Positions 28,142-37,604 are shown, counted from the first letter of the stretch. The stretch: DNA of 64,000 nt from Gammaproteobacteria bacterium HGW-Gammaproteobacteria-13 (GCA_002840155.1 PGZH01000001.1:223407-287406); one strand, 5' to 3'. Numbers and translations: made by a program. The notes: a model not told the origin generated them from the sequence alone.

Positions 28142-29577
28142 CGGCGGCCCTGCAAGCACAAGAGCTACCGCGCCTGACCTGGCGCCAGCGCCTGCTGCGG
28201 TTGATGCCGTGGCACAAGCGCCTGGCGCTGCTGGCCTGCCTGGGCATCTTCAGCTGGGCGGGCAGCGGCATGCTGCACCCGCTGATGGGCTACCTGCAGC
28301 CGCGTCCGCAAACCATGGTCACACCGCAGCAGGTGTTGCCGCTGGATAACCTGCGCAGTCCCGCGCAGTTGCTCGGCGCGGCGGGAGTTGCCCAGGTGCA
28401 GGGCTTGCGCCTGCTGGTGCTGGCCGGTGAGCCGTATTACCAGGCGCGTTTGGCCGGCGAGCTGCAGCCGCGTTATTGGCATGCGCGCAGTGGTCAAGCT
28501 GTTGAGCTGGCCGCTGCCCATGCGGAAAGCCTGGCGCGGCATTACCTGGGCCGCGACGAGCCTCTGGCCTACGCCGGCAGCATCGAGCGGTTCACCGGTG
28601 AATACGCCTTTATCAACCGCCTGCTGCCGGTGGCGCGGGTCGACACCCAGCGTGATGACTCGTTGCGCCTGTATGTCGATCTGTTCCATGACCGCCTCGG
28701 CACCCTGGTGGACGAGCGCAAGGCCTGGTTCAGCGCGTTCTTCCAGACGATGCACAGCTTTCGCTGGCTGGATGCGGCGGGCCCGTTGCGGCCGGTGCTG
28801 ATGCTGGTGCTGCTGGCCTCAATTGTCTCGGCGACGCTGTTCGGTATCACGCTATTTATTGCCCGCCGGCGTGCCCGCACTTTCAACCGCCGGCTGCATG
28901 GCTGGTGGGGGCTGGGGCTGGCAGTGGCGACGCTGAGCTTTGCCAGCAGCGGTGCCTGGCACCTGTTGCACAAGCAGGGCGCGCAGCCTTGGCCGGCACC
29001 CTTTGTAGCGAGCTTTAACGTGGCCGAGCTGGACAAGGCGCCTTCGGCCGCCTGGCTGCTGGCCGGTGAAGAGCTGTACATGCTCAGCCTGCTTGAACTC
29101 GACGGCAAGCCGATCTGGCGTGCCCAGGGGCAGCAGTTCGCCAGCATGCCCAGCCTGCACTACCTGGATGCTCATGGCCGTGAACTGGGCAATGACACGC
29201 CACGCCGTTATGCCCAGCAGCGCCTCGATCATTACGCCAAAGCCCTGGGGTTGGGAGAGGCGCAGACGCTCACGCTGCAGCACAGCTTCGACCATGAATA
29301 CGGCTTCGTCTTCAAGCGTCTGCCGGTGTTCAAGGCCAGCTATGCCGATGCACACAACACCGCGCTGTTTATCGACCCTTTGGACGGTGCCCTGGCCAGT
29401 CGTGTGCAGGATGCCGACCGCACGGAAGGCTGGACCTTCGCCTACCTGCACAAGTGGGAATTTCTCGCAGGCTTAGGCAATGGCTACAAGCACCTGCTGC
29501 TGGGCATCGTTGCGTTGGCCCATGTGCTGTTGGCGCTGGTGGGCCTGAGTTTGCTGCGCCGCGGGCAGCACCGATGA
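28138..29577 (+). CDS. PepSY-domain inner-membrane protein
   Basis: Predicted to start at TTG 28138, overlapping the receptor stop (TTGA) with GGAG 8 bp upstream; a GTG at 28129 is the alternative. About 479 residues with four hydrophobic segments (about 30-52, 220-243, 255-278 and near 455-475). Large periplasmic parts contain PepSY-like repeats (AHAESLARHYLG, and QRLDHYAKALGLGEAQTLTLQHSFDHEYGFVFKRLPVFK). Histidines at the membrane faces could hold haem. Relatives such as FoxB and FpvG reduce ferric siderophores in the periplasm. Its translational coupling with the receptor fits a reductase for the imported chelate. Confidence 0.8.
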   Translation: MTAALQAQELPRLTWRQRLLRLMPWHKRLALLACLGIFSWAGSGMLHPLMGYLQPRPQTMVTPQQVLPLDNLRSPAQLLGAAGVAQVQGLRLLVLAGEPYYQARLAGELQPRYWHARSGQAVELAAAHAESLARHYLGRDEPLAYAGSIERFTGEYAFINRLLPVARVDTQRDDSLRLYVDLFHDRLGTLVDERKAWFSAFFQTMHSFRWLDAAGPLRPVLMLVLLASIVSATLFGITLFIARRRARTFNRRLHGWWGLGLAVATLSFASSGAWHLLHKQGAQPWPAPFVASFNVAELDKAPSAAWLLAGEELYMLSLLELDGKPIWRAQGQQFASMPSLHYLDAHGRELGNDTPRRYAQQRLDHYAKALGLGEAQTLTLQHSFDHEYGFVFKRLPVFKASYADAHNTALFIDPLDGALASRVQDADRTEGWTFAYLHKWEFLAGLGNGYKHLLLGIVALAHVLLALVGLSLLRRGQHR

Positions 29578-29623
29578 ACCGCTGCCGATCCATCATTATT
29601 TTTGGCCATGCCTGGAGCTGACT

Positions 29624-31006
29624 ATGCAGAAGCCGACTACGCCGAACATCTCGTTCTACAACTTGGCCTGGCGCTGGCATTTCTATGCCGGGCTGTTTGT
29701 GATTCCGTTTCTGATCCTGCTCTCGCTCACCGGCATTATCTACCTGTTCAAGCCACAACTTGACCAGCTGATGTATGCCGAGCTGCTGCAGGTCACGCCT
29801 GCCGAGCAGGCGATCTCGGCGGATCAGCAGCTGGCGTTGGTGCGCCAAGCGTATCCCGGGGCGAGCATCAGCCAGTACCTGCCGCCGGTAAACGCCGAGC
29901 GCAGTGCGCAGTTTGTGCTGGAGGCTGAGGGTCAGAGCCTGAATGTGTTTGTTGATCCTTACAGCGCCAGGATTCTCGGCAGCCAGGATGCGCAGCTCAA
30001 TCTGCAGGCCATCGCCCGCCAGCTGCATGGTGATCTGATAGTCGGCACCCTGGGCGACCGTTTGATCGAACTGGCCGCCGGTTGGGGCATCGTGCTGGTG
30101 GTCTCCGGCTTGTACCTGTGGTGGCCGCGCGGGCGTTCCGGTGCCGGTGTGCTGTGGCCAAGGCTGAGTGCCCGTGGGCGGTTGTTGTGGCGTGACTTGC
30201 ATGCGGTGACGGGCTTTTGGGGCTCGCTGCTGTTGCTGTTTATGCTGCTCACCGGCATGACCTGGACCGGCTTCTGGGGCGCCCAGTTTGCCGGCGCCTG
30301 GAACCACTTCCCGGCGGCGATGTGGGACGACGTACCGCAGTCCGGCAAGCTCACCGGCAGCCTCAACACCAGCAGCCAGCAGACCGTGGCCTGGGCGGTG
30401 GAAACCACGCCGCTGCCGGCTTCCGATCCACACGCCGCTCATAACGGCCATGTCGCCAGTATTGCGCCAAGCACCGTAGCGCAGGTCAGCCTGCAACAGG
30501 TGGTCGACACCGCAGCCTTGCGCGGCGTGCAGCCGGGTTACAGCATTACCCTGCCGAAAGGTGAAACTGGGGTGTACAGCATCGCGCTGTTTGCCGACGA
30601 CCCGCGTAACGACGCCACTCTGCACATCGATCAGTACAGCGGTACGGTGCTCGCCGATGTGCGCTGGAAGGATTACGGCCTGGTGGCAAAGACCGTGGAA
30701 ACCGGGGTGATGCTGCATGAAGGCAAGCTGTTCGGTCTGGCCAACCAGTTGCTGATGCTTGCGGTCTGCCTGCTGGTGCTGCTCAGCGCGGTCAGCGGCC
30801 TGATCATGTGGTGGCAACGCCGGCCGAGCGGCAAGCTCGGCGTACCACCGCTGCGCCACGACCTGCCGCGTTGGAAAACCGCGATGGTGATCATGTGCCT
30901 GCTTGGTGCGGCCTTCCCGCTGGTGGGCGCATCCCTGCTGCTGATCTGGGCGTTGGACTGGCTGCTGCTCTCGCGTTTGCCTGGGCAGCGCCTGGCCAAC
31001 GGCTGA
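29624..31006 (+). CDS. PepSY-associated TM-helix protein (siderophore/metal reductase type)
   Basis: A 460-residue PepSY_TM protein. It opens with SFYNLAWRWHFYAGLFVIPFLILLSLTGIIYLFKPQLD, the classic first helix with conserved His. PepSY segments lie in periplasmic loops (QLALVRQAYPGASISQYL; VSLQQVVDTAALRGV). Further helices sit near 140-160 (GIVLVVSGLYLWWPR), 190-215 (WGSLLLLFMLLTGMTWTGFWG), 375-395 and 430-450. Conserved W-H and R-D-L-H patterns suggest haem ligands. It follows the first PepSY gene by 46 bp and probably forms part of the same metal-reduction system as the receptor at 26096. Confidence 0.85.
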   Translation: MQKPTTPNISFYNLAWRWHFYAGLFVIPFLILLSLTGIIYLFKPQLDQLMYAELLQVTPAEQAISADQQLALVRQAYPGASISQYLPPVNAERSAQFVLEAEGQSLNVFVDPYSARILGSQDAQLNLQAIARQLHGDLIVGTLGDRLIELAAGWGIVLVVSGLYLWWPRGRSGAGVLWPRLSARGRLLWRDLHAVTGFWGSLLLLFMLLTGMTWTGFWGAQFAGAWNHFPAAMWDDVPQSGKLTGSLNTSSQQTVAWAVETTPLPASDPHAAHNGHVASIAPSTVAQVSLQQVVDTAALRGVQPGYSITLPKGETGVYSIALFADDPRNDATLHIDQYSGTVLADVRWKDYGLVAKTVETGVMLHEGKLFGLANQLLMLAVCLLVLLSAVSGLIMWWQRRPSGKLGVPPLRHDLPRWKTAMVIMCLLGAAFPLVGASLLLIWALDWLLLSRLPGQRLANG

Positions 31007-31095
31007 GTGGATTAACCGGCGCGGGCTTGGCCCGCGCCAAGGCTTCGCGTTACAACACGTGTTATGGACAGTCAGTCCACCATCGGAGGAACACC

Positions 31096-31578
31096 ATGTT
31101 GTTGAAAAAGACCCTGCTGATTGCCGCTCTGCTGAGCTCAAGCCTGTTTGCCAGCGCCCACGAATACAACGCTGGCGAGCTGCATATCGAACACCCCTGG
31201 TCGCGGGAAATGCCGGCCGTAGCGCCGACGGCGGCCGCTTATTTTGTGGTGCACAACAAGGGCGCCGAAGCGGATCGCCTGCTCAGCGCCAGCACCCCGG
31301 TGGCCGGCAAGGCCGAGCTGCACGAGCATATTCATGCTGATGGCCTGATGAAGATGCAGCAGGTACAGAACGTGGCCATTCCTGCTGGTGGCGAAGTGAA
31401 GTTCGAGCCGATGGGTTACCACGTCATGCTGTTCAACCTGAAGCAGCAGGCCAAGGATGGTGAGCGCTTTCCGCTGACCTTGACCTTCGAAAAAGCCGGT
31501 GCGGTCGAAGTGGAAATCGCCGTACACAAGGACGCCCCTGCCGGTGAGAAATCCCATGGCGAAGGCCACGCACACTGA
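31096..31578 (+). CDS. PCu(A)C-type periplasmic copper chaperone
   Basis: A 160-residue protein with a signal peptide (about 1-21, ending A-S-A) and a cupredoxin-like DUF461 domain. The Cu(I)-binding signature H-x(n)-M ... H-x-M is present as H-E-H-I-H, M in LMKMQQV, and H-V-M in MGYHVM. The tail is His-rich (KSHGEGHAH), a likely extra Cu(II) site. These chaperones deliver copper to cytochrome oxidase or receive it from an uptake system. A GGAGG ribosome-binding site precedes it, 89 bp after the PepSY gene, and a GC-rich hairpin follows. Confidence 0.92.
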   Translation: MLLKKTLLIAALLSSSLFASAHEYNAGELHIEHPWSREMPAVAPTAAAYFVVHNKGAEADRLLSASTPVAGKAELHEHIHADGLMKMQQVQNVAIPAGGEVKFEPMGYHVMLFNLKQQAKDGERFPLTLTFEKAGAVEVEIAVHKDAPAGEKSHGEGHAH

Positions 31579-31588
31579 TCTGTACGCC

Positions 31589-31615
31589 CAGCCCCGCTGC
31601 GTTGCAGCGGGGCTG
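31589..31615 (+). terminator. Hairpin terminator after the PCuAC gene
   Basis: A perfect 12-bp stem CAGCCCCGCTGC / GCAGCGGGGCTG with a GTT loop lies 10 bp after the stop codon. The following T run is short (CTGTTGTT), so it may be a weak terminator. Confidence 0.75.
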
Positions 31616-31709
31616 CTGTTGTTCGGTGATGTTCACCGTCATTGATTTGCATCAGCCGTCCTGCTTAGGCCGTTAGTCATACTCGGCGCAGGATTCTTGA
31701 GTTGTCGTG

Positions 31710-32081
31710 ATGCCCCGCAATCGCTCCTTTACTGCCGATTACCGCGCAAGCTGGCTGGCCCTGTTGGCCATGCTGTTGCTCAGTGTCGGGCCGTTGCTGT
31801 CGCAGCTCACTGCACCGGCTGCACCGGCCTGGCTGACTGAACTGGCCTGCGGGGAGCATGCGGGTAGTCATAACGACCCGCTGGATCACGACGCGCTGTG
31901 GGCCAAGTGCGGCTATTGCACCCTGTTGCTCAACAGCCCGGCCACCGGCAGCGCCAGCCCGACCCTGGCGCTGGCCGCCGCTATACCCGCTGACCGGCAT
32001 GCCGCGCCGGTGCGCAGTGGCGTTGTCCGCTCAGCTATTTTCCCTGGTTCGCGCAGCCGCGCACCCCCTGCCTATTCCTGA
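31710..32081 (+). CDS. DUF2946 protein upstream of oprC
   Basis: A 123-residue protein, MPRNRSFTADYRASWLALLAMLLLSVGPLLSQL..., with one N-terminal membrane segment. It then has C-G-E-H-A-G-S-H-N and W-A-K-C-G-Y-C-T-L-L, a His/Cys-rich stretch typical of DUF2946 proteins. The C-x-x-C and nearby histidines make metal binding plausible but unproven. It lies 76 bp upstream of oprC on the same strand, and such gene pairs are a standing feature of Pseudomonas copper-uptake loci. Confidence 0.8.
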   Translation: MPRNRSFTADYRASWLALLAMLLLSVGPLLSQLTAPAAPAWLTELACGEHAGSHNDPLDHDALWAKCGYCTLLLNSPATGSASPTLALAAAIPADRHAAPVRSGVVRSAIFPGSRSRAPPAYS

Positions 32082-32157
32082 TCGCCATTGCCCTGTTGCT
32101 GGTGCCGCGTATGCGGTGCTGGCCATTCCCTGGTTTTGTCTCGATTCTGGAATAGTC

Positions 32158-34326
32158 ATGTCTACTCGTTCGCTTTTGATCAGCGCTGCACCTTTCCGTC
32201 TGGCGCCGCTGTGTATCGGCCTGCTGTTGGCCACTCAGGCGCATGCCGCGCAAACCACCGAACACGACCCGGAACACCACGCGCTGCAATTGCCGCCAAC
32301 GGTGGTCACCGCCGTGCAGCAGAGCTCGCCACTGACTGTGGTGGCCGACCCCAAGGATCCGCGCCAGCCGGTGCCGGCCAGTGACGCCGCCGATTACCTG
32401 AAGACCATTCCCGGTTTCTCCGCGATTCGCAGCGGCGGCAGCAACAGTGATCCCGTGCTGCGCGGCATGTTCGGTTCACGGCTGTTGCTGCTCACCGACG
32501 GCGGGCAGATGCTAGGTGCCTGCCCGGGCCGGATGGATGCACCCAGCTCGTATATCTCGCCGGAAACCTTTGACCTGCTGACCGTCACCAAAGGCCCGCA
32601 AACGGTGATCTGGGGGCCGGGCGCTTCGGCCGGTGTGGTGCGTTTCGAGCATGAGCCGGAGCGTTTCGGCGAGCTGGGCGCGCGGCTGCATGCCAGCGTG
32701 CTGGCCGGCTCCAACGGCCGTTTCGACCAGACCCTCGATGGCGCTGTGGGCGGCGAGCAAGGCTACCTGCGGGTGACCGGTAACCGCTCGCATTCGGATG
32801 ATTACGCCAACGGTAACGGCGACACCATCCCCTCGCGCTGGGATAAATGGAACGGCGACGTGGCCCTGGGCTGGACGCCGGATGCCGACACCCTGGTCGA
32901 ACTCACCGCCGGCCGTGGCGATGGCGAGGCACGCTACGGCGGCCGTGGCATGGACGGCACCCAGTTCCAGCGTGAAAGCCTGGGCCTGCGCGTCGAGCGC
33001 AGCAACCTCGGTGGCGTGCTGGATAAGGTCGAGGCCAAGGTCTACTACAACTACGCCGACCACATCATGGACAACTTCCGCCTGCGCATGCCCGACCCGA
33101 CCAGCATGATGAGCGGCCCGATGGCCGCCCAGGTTGACCGCCGCACCCTGGGGGCACGCCTGGCCGCGACCTGGGCGTGGGAGGATGTCGAGCTGATCAC
33201 CGGCGTCGATGCCCAGCGCAGCGAACACCGCCAGCGCAGCTCCACCCTGAGCATGATGGGCGATTATACCGACGCCGATCGCTTCCCCTGGGACAAGGAC
33301 GCGCTGATGCACAACTACGGCGCGTTCGCCGAAGCCACCTGGAGCCTGGACGAACGTGATCGACTGATTTCCGGTGCCCGTCTGGATCGTGCTTCGGCCA
33401 AGGATTACCGGCCAAACTTCAGCGACATGATGGGCATGACCACGCCCAATCCGACGGCGGGCGAAACCCGCGCTGACACCTTGCCGAGCGGCTTCGTGCG
33501 CTACGAGCATGACCTGTCCAGCTCGCCGACCACCGTCTATGCCGGCATCGGCCATGTGCAGCGTTTCCCTGACTACTGGGAGCTGTTCTCCGCCGGCCTC
33601 AATGGGCCTGCCGGTGCGGACAACGCTTTCGACGGCATCCAGCCGGAGAAGACCACCCAGCTGGATGTCGGTATCCAGTACAAGGGTTACGCCCTGCAGG
33701 CCTGGGCCTCGGCTTATGTCGGCCAGGTGCGTGACTACATTCTGTTCGACTATCGCGGTATGAGCACCCAGGCCGACAACGTCGATGCGCGCATCATGGG
33801 CGGCGAGTTGGGTGTGGCCTATGACCTGACGAGCAACTGGAAAACCGATGCCACCCTGGCTTATGCCTGGGGCAAAAACAGCAGTGACGGCGAAGCGCTG
33901 CCGCAGATGCCACCGCTGGAAGCGCGCCTGGGCCTGACCTATCAGCGCGACGACTGGAGCGTCGGCGGCCTGTGGCGGGTGGTCGATGGCCAGGGCCGCA
34001 TTGCGGACGGGCGCGGCAACGTGGTGGGGCAGGATTTCAGCGACAGCGCCGGCTTCGGCGTGCTGTCTCTTAACGGTGCTTACCGTCTGACCAAGCAGGT
34101 CAAGCTCAGCGCTGGGGTGGATAACCTGCTCGACAAGCAATACGCCGAGCACCTGAATCTGGGCGGTGATGCCGGTTTCGGCTTCCCTGCCGACACCCGT
34201 ATTGACGAGCCAGGCCGCACCTTGTGGCCAAGGTCGATTTCGACTTCTGATGTGTCCAGTTGTGGGAGGGGCTTTAGCCGCGACTGGCAAGGCTCCAGTC
34301 CCTCCCTGCGACTATTGGATTCGTAG
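32158..34326 (+). CDS. oprC: TonB-dependent copper receptor OprC, C-terminus frameshifted
   Basis: The start is at MSTRSLLISA, signal peptide to about residue 30 (ATQAHA). The copper site of P. aeruginosa OprC (C143, M147, H323, M325) is fully kept: C122-P-G-R-M126 and H302-I-M304, a constant offset of 21. Plug and barrel are otherwise normal. After W690 the frame shifts. Restoring one G at 34226-34228 would give A-K-V-D-F-D-F-stop ending at 34250, a canonical barrel terminus with final Phe. As read, the last 7 residues are replaced by 32 unrelated ones that run into REP-like DNA. It imports copper ions; the lesion should impair BAM recognition unless it is a sequencing error. Confidence 0.92.
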   Translation: MSTRSLLISAAPFRLAPLCIGLLLATQAHAAQTTEHDPEHHALQLPPTVVTAVQQSSPLTVVADPKDPRQPVPASDAADYLKTIPGFSAIRSGGSNSDPVLRGMFGSRLLLLTDGGQMLGACPGRMDAPSSYISPETFDLLTVTKGPQTVIWGPGASAGVVRFEHEPERFGELGARLHASVLAGSNGRFDQTLDGAVGGEQGYLRVTGNRSHSDDYANGNGDTIPSRWDKWNGDVALGWTPDADTLVELTAGRGDGEARYGGRGMDGTQFQRESLGLRVERSNLGGVLDKVEAKVYYNYADHIMDNFRLRMPDPTSMMSGPMAAQVDRRTLGARLAATWAWEDVELITGVDAQRSEHRQRSSTLSMMGDYTDADRFPWDKDALMHNYGAFAEATWSLDERDRLISGARLDRASAKDYRPNFSDMMGMTTPNPTAGETRADTLPSGFVRYEHDLSSSPTTVYAGIGHVQRFPDYWELFSAGLNGPAGADNAFDGIQPEKTTQLDVGIQYKGYALQAWASAYVGQVRDYILFDYRGMSTQADNVDARIMGGELGVAYDLTSNWKTDATLAYAWGKNSSDGEALPQMPPLEARLGLTYQRDDWSVGGLWRVVDGQGRIADGRGNVVGQDFSDSAGFGVLSLNGAYRLTKQVKLSAGVDNLLDKQYAEHLNLGGDAGFGFPADTRIDEPGRTLWPRSISTSDVSSCGRGFSRDWQGSSPSLRLLDS

Positions 34327-34383
34327 CCCGGATGCAATCCGGGAGTTGCCCTGCCGACCTCCCCGGATTGCATCCGGGCTACG
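34322..34383. repeat. Palindromic repeat, ATCCGGGCTACG family
   Basis: CGTAGCCCGGATGCAATCC at one end and the exact complement at the other form a 22-bp stem around an 18-bp loop. It overlaps the extended oprC stop. A diverged copy lies at 11027-11107. Just upstream, 34260-34290 holds a half copy of the GGGAGGGGCTTTAGCCGC family. Confidence 0.85.
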
Positions 34384-34473
34384 ATTTTGCGTGCGCTAAT
34401 AGAGTCTTAAGGTTCAGGCGCGACAGTAGTCCTCGCAGACACACAACTTCCCCTGCATCACGAGGACTTCACC

Positions 34474-34740
34474 ATGCGCAAATTGCTTCTGCTGTCTCTG
34501 GTTCTGGCCAGCCCGCTGACCTTCGCCGCCACCCAATGCACCACCGCCGACAAGGCGCAGTGGCAGGACCAGGACAAATTCCAGGCTGACCTCAAAGCCC
34601 AGGGCTACGAGATCAAGAAGTTCAAAGTGACCGGCGGCAACTGCTACGAAATCTACGGCTTCAACAAAGATGGCCAGAAGGTCGAAATCTACTTCGATCC
34701 GGTCAGCGGCAAGGTCATCAAAGGCGGCGTTGAAGACTGA
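34474..34740 (+). CDS. Small secreted PepSY-domain protein
   Basis: An 88-residue protein with a signal peptide (about 1-19, ending T-F-A) and a single PepSY-like domain: DQDKFQADLKAQGYEIKKFKVTGGNCYEIYGFNKDGQKVEIYFDPVSGKVIKG. Two cysteines (QC near 22 and NC near 58) may form a disulphide. It belongs to the class whose genes precede cytochrome b561-type proteins; the next gene overlaps by one base (TGATG). A soluble periplasmic PepSY module may modulate or feed electrons to the b561 partner. Confidence 0.87.
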   Translation: MRKLLLLSLVLASPLTFAATQCTTADKAQWQDQDKFQADLKAQGYEIKKFKVTGGNCYEIYGFNKDGQKVEIYFDPVSGKVIKGGVED

Positions 34741-35273
34741 TGAACACCGCCACCACACGCCTCTGGGACCCGCTGGTCAGGTTGTTCCATTGGTCTCTGG
34801 CGAGCGCTTTCCTGGCCAATTACTTCTTCACCGAAGAGGGCGAGAACTGGCACCGCTGGTTCGGTTACTACGCCGTGGCCTGGCTGGCGATCCGTCTGGT
34901 GTGGGGTTTTATCGGCACACCGGCAGCGCGCTGGGCGGACTTTTGGCCGACCCGTGCGCGCCTGGCCGAACACCTGCGGGCATTGCTCAGTGGGCGTGAT
35001 TACCACCGCATGGGGCATTCTCCGCTGGGCGGCTTGGTGATGCTCGGCATGATGCTGTTGATGCTCGGCCTGGGCGTGACCGGCTTTCTGATGGAGGAGG
35101 TCGATTACTTCTGGGGCGCTGATTTACCGCTGGATATCCATGAATTCTGCGCCGATGGGCTGATGGCCCTGGTGGGCCTGCACATCGCGGCGGCGCTGTT
35201 TGAAAGCTACCGCCTGAAGGAAAACCTGCCGCTGTCGATGGTCACCGGCAAGCGGCGCAAGTTGGACCACTGA
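34740..35273 (+). CDS. Cytochrome b561-type di-haem membrane protein
   Basis: A 177-residue four-helix protein. Histidines at the helix ends, F-H-W near residue 17, the W-H of the second segment (ENWHRWFGYYAVAWLAIRLVWGF), L-H-I in the last helix and H-E-F in the third loop, are candidate haem b ligands. It resembles Ni/Fe-hydrogenase-type b cytochromes and b561 proteins that carry electrons across the inner membrane. Coupled to the small PepSY gene by TGATG overlap. In this copper/iron setting it may supply electrons for periplasmic metal reduction. Confidence 0.87.
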   Translation: MNTATTRLWDPLVRLFHWSLASAFLANYFFTEEGENWHRWFGYYAVAWLAIRLVWGFIGTPAARWADFWPTRARLAEHLRALLSGRDYHRMGHSPLGGLVMLGMMLLMLGLGVTGFLMEEVDYFWGADLPLDIHEFCADGLMALVGLHIAAALFESYRLKENLPLSMVTGKRRKLDH

Positions 35274-35283
35274 GTTTTTATCT

Positions 35284-35343
35284 GTCGCGGCTAAAGCCCC
35301 TCCCACAGCGCATTGGCTCTGTGGGAGGGGCTTTAGCCGCGAC
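35284..35343. repeat. Perfect 25-bp inverted repeat, GGGAGGGGCTTTAGCCGC family
   Basis: Two exact 25-bp arms with a 10-bp loop sit between convergent genes, 10 bp past the b561 stop and 8 bp before the deaminase stop, so the element could serve as a shared transcript end. Related units occur at 34260-34290, 37539-37594, 48953-49010 and 58040-58070. Confidence 0.9.
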
Positions 35344-35351
35344 TATTTTGC

Positions 35352-36311
<960 letters not shown>

Positions 36312-36382
36312 TTATCAGGCGTGGTCGCGACAAAGTTTAACCGTAAGGACAGGATTTCTCCGAATCAGCCGGGCGCTAAATC

Positions 36383-36415
36383 GCCTTGGCCGCGCAACGC
36401 TATCGCGGCCAAGGC
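36383..36415. terminator. GC-rich hairpin after the 2OG oxygenase gene
   Basis: GCCTTGGCCGCG and CGCGGCCAAGGC form a perfect 12-bp stem with a 9-bp loop, 24 bp downstream of the oxygenase stop. There is no T run, so it may act as a Rho-dependent or processing hairpin between this gene and the deaminase. Confidence 0.6.
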
Positions 36416-36439
36416 CGTTCCTCCGGGGCGCGGGCGGTG

Positions 36440-37408
36440 TTATGCGCTCGCCTGTTCTTCACGTCTGTAAGCGTAGGTGTCGGCAAAGCGCGAGAGTAGG
36501 TATTCGGCGCTGGTTACTGACGGATACTTGGGTGGGTTGCTGGCGTCCGAGCAGTTGGGCAGGCAGCTGATCTCGGTGTCCGGATGCGGTTCGGCGAAGA
36601 ACGGCATGGAGTAGCGATCAACCCCCAGCGGGCTGATCACTCGGTGTGGGGTCGAGGTGTAACGGTCGTTGCTCCAGCGCGCCAGCATGTCGCCGATGTT
36701 CACCACAAAGCTGCCGGCCATCGGCGGCGCGTCGATCCACTGGCCATCGCGGGCACGCACTTGCAGACCGCCGGCGTCGTCTTGGTAGAGCAGGGTGATG
36801 CAACCGTAATCGGTGTGTTCACCCGCGCCTTGCTGTTCGGCACTGCTGGCGGTGTGGCGCGGTGGGTAGTGGATCATGCGCAGCACGCTGATCGGCTCAT
36901 GAAAACGTGTGTCGAAAAAATCGCGGTCGATATTCAGGGCAATCGTCATGGCGCGCAGCAGGGTTTGCGCCAGTGCCTGCATATCGGCGTAGTGCTGTTC
37001 CATCAAGACGGCCCAGCCCGGCAGGTCCGGGTGGCGATTGGCGCCGCGCAGCGGTTTGCCGGCCAGCACTTCGGGATGATTGAGGTCCATGTGGAACCCC
37101 ATATCGAAGGTTTCCTTGAGATCGCTCGGTTTGCTCGGGTCCAGCTGCTCGGTGGCAATTGCCCCATAGCCGCGGTGATGGGCGGTCTGGGTGATGTCGA
37201 TCTTGAGCTTTTCTGCAGCCGGCAGGGCGAAGAAGGTCTTGGCGGCGCTCAGCAGGTCGGCGATACGCGCCGGGCTGATCGGGTGGCCGGTGATATAGAA
37301 AAAGCCCCAGTCGCGGCAGGCGCGGTCGATCTGCTCAGCCACGGCGGGCCAGGCGGATGGATCGACTGAGTAAAGCGGGGCGATGTCGATAATCGGTAGA
37401 CGGTTCAT
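36440..37408 (-). CDS. Isopenicillin-N-synthase-like 2-oxoglutarate/Fe(II) oxygenase
   Basis: The start is at MNRLPIIDIAPLYS, giving 322 residues; the upstream in-frame extension runs through a repeat. The double-stranded beta-helix core has the iron triad H198-x-D200 and H255 and the 2OG-binding R265-Y-S267. The N-terminal DIOX_N block (AVAEQIDRACRDWGFFYITGHPI) is typical of plant-type and IPNS-like dioxygenases. Substrate unknown. It is encoded between the adenine deaminase and the BMP-type nucleoside-binding protein, all on one strand, so a nucleobase or methylated nucleobase is a reasonable candidate. Xanthine hydroxylase XanA is also a 2OG/Fe(II) enzyme, but of the TauD group, and differs in motif spacing. 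Confidence 0.87.
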   Translation of the reverse strand: MNRLPIIDIAPLYSVDPSAWPAVAEQIDRACRDWGFFYITGHPISPARIADLLSAAKTFFALPAAEKLKIDITQTAHHRGYGAIATEQLDPSKPSDLKETFDMGFHMDLNHPEVLAGKPLRGANRHPDLPGWAVLMEQHYADMQALAQTLLRAMTIALNIDRDFFDTRFHEPISVLRMIHYPPRHTASSAEQQGAGEHTDYGCITLLYQDDAGGLQVRARDGQWIDAPPMAGSFVVNIGDMLARWSNDRYTSTPHRVISPLGVDRYSMPFFAEPHPDTEISCLPNCSDASNPPKYPSVTSAEYLLSRFADTYAYRREEQASA

Positions 37409-37538
37409 AAAAAGCTCCGGGATGTTGCTGCGAGTCTTCTCGTACCCAGGGCAGCGAATAAGAGCGCCCCGTATACAGGGCACCCTTTTGATGCGGTTCT
37501 GCGGATGGTCAGCAGGGACGGCATCTAGGCGATATTTA

Positions 37539-37594
37539 GTGGGAGGGGCTTTAGCCGCGACAACCAAACAGCTCGCGGCTAAAGCCCCTCCCAC
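37539..37594. repeat. Inverted repeat, GGGAGGGGCTTTAGCCGC family
   Basis: Arms at 37539-37560 and 37573-37594 are exact complements with a 12-bp loop. It lies just after the BMP-binding-protein stop and could form the 3' end of that mRNA. Confidence 0.88.
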
Positions 37595-37604
37595 AGTCAA
37601 CCGC

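Noticed and set aside
31858-32157. Upstream extension of oprC
   Set aside because: It overlaps the DUF2946 gene in another frame, and a normal signal peptide begins at 32158.
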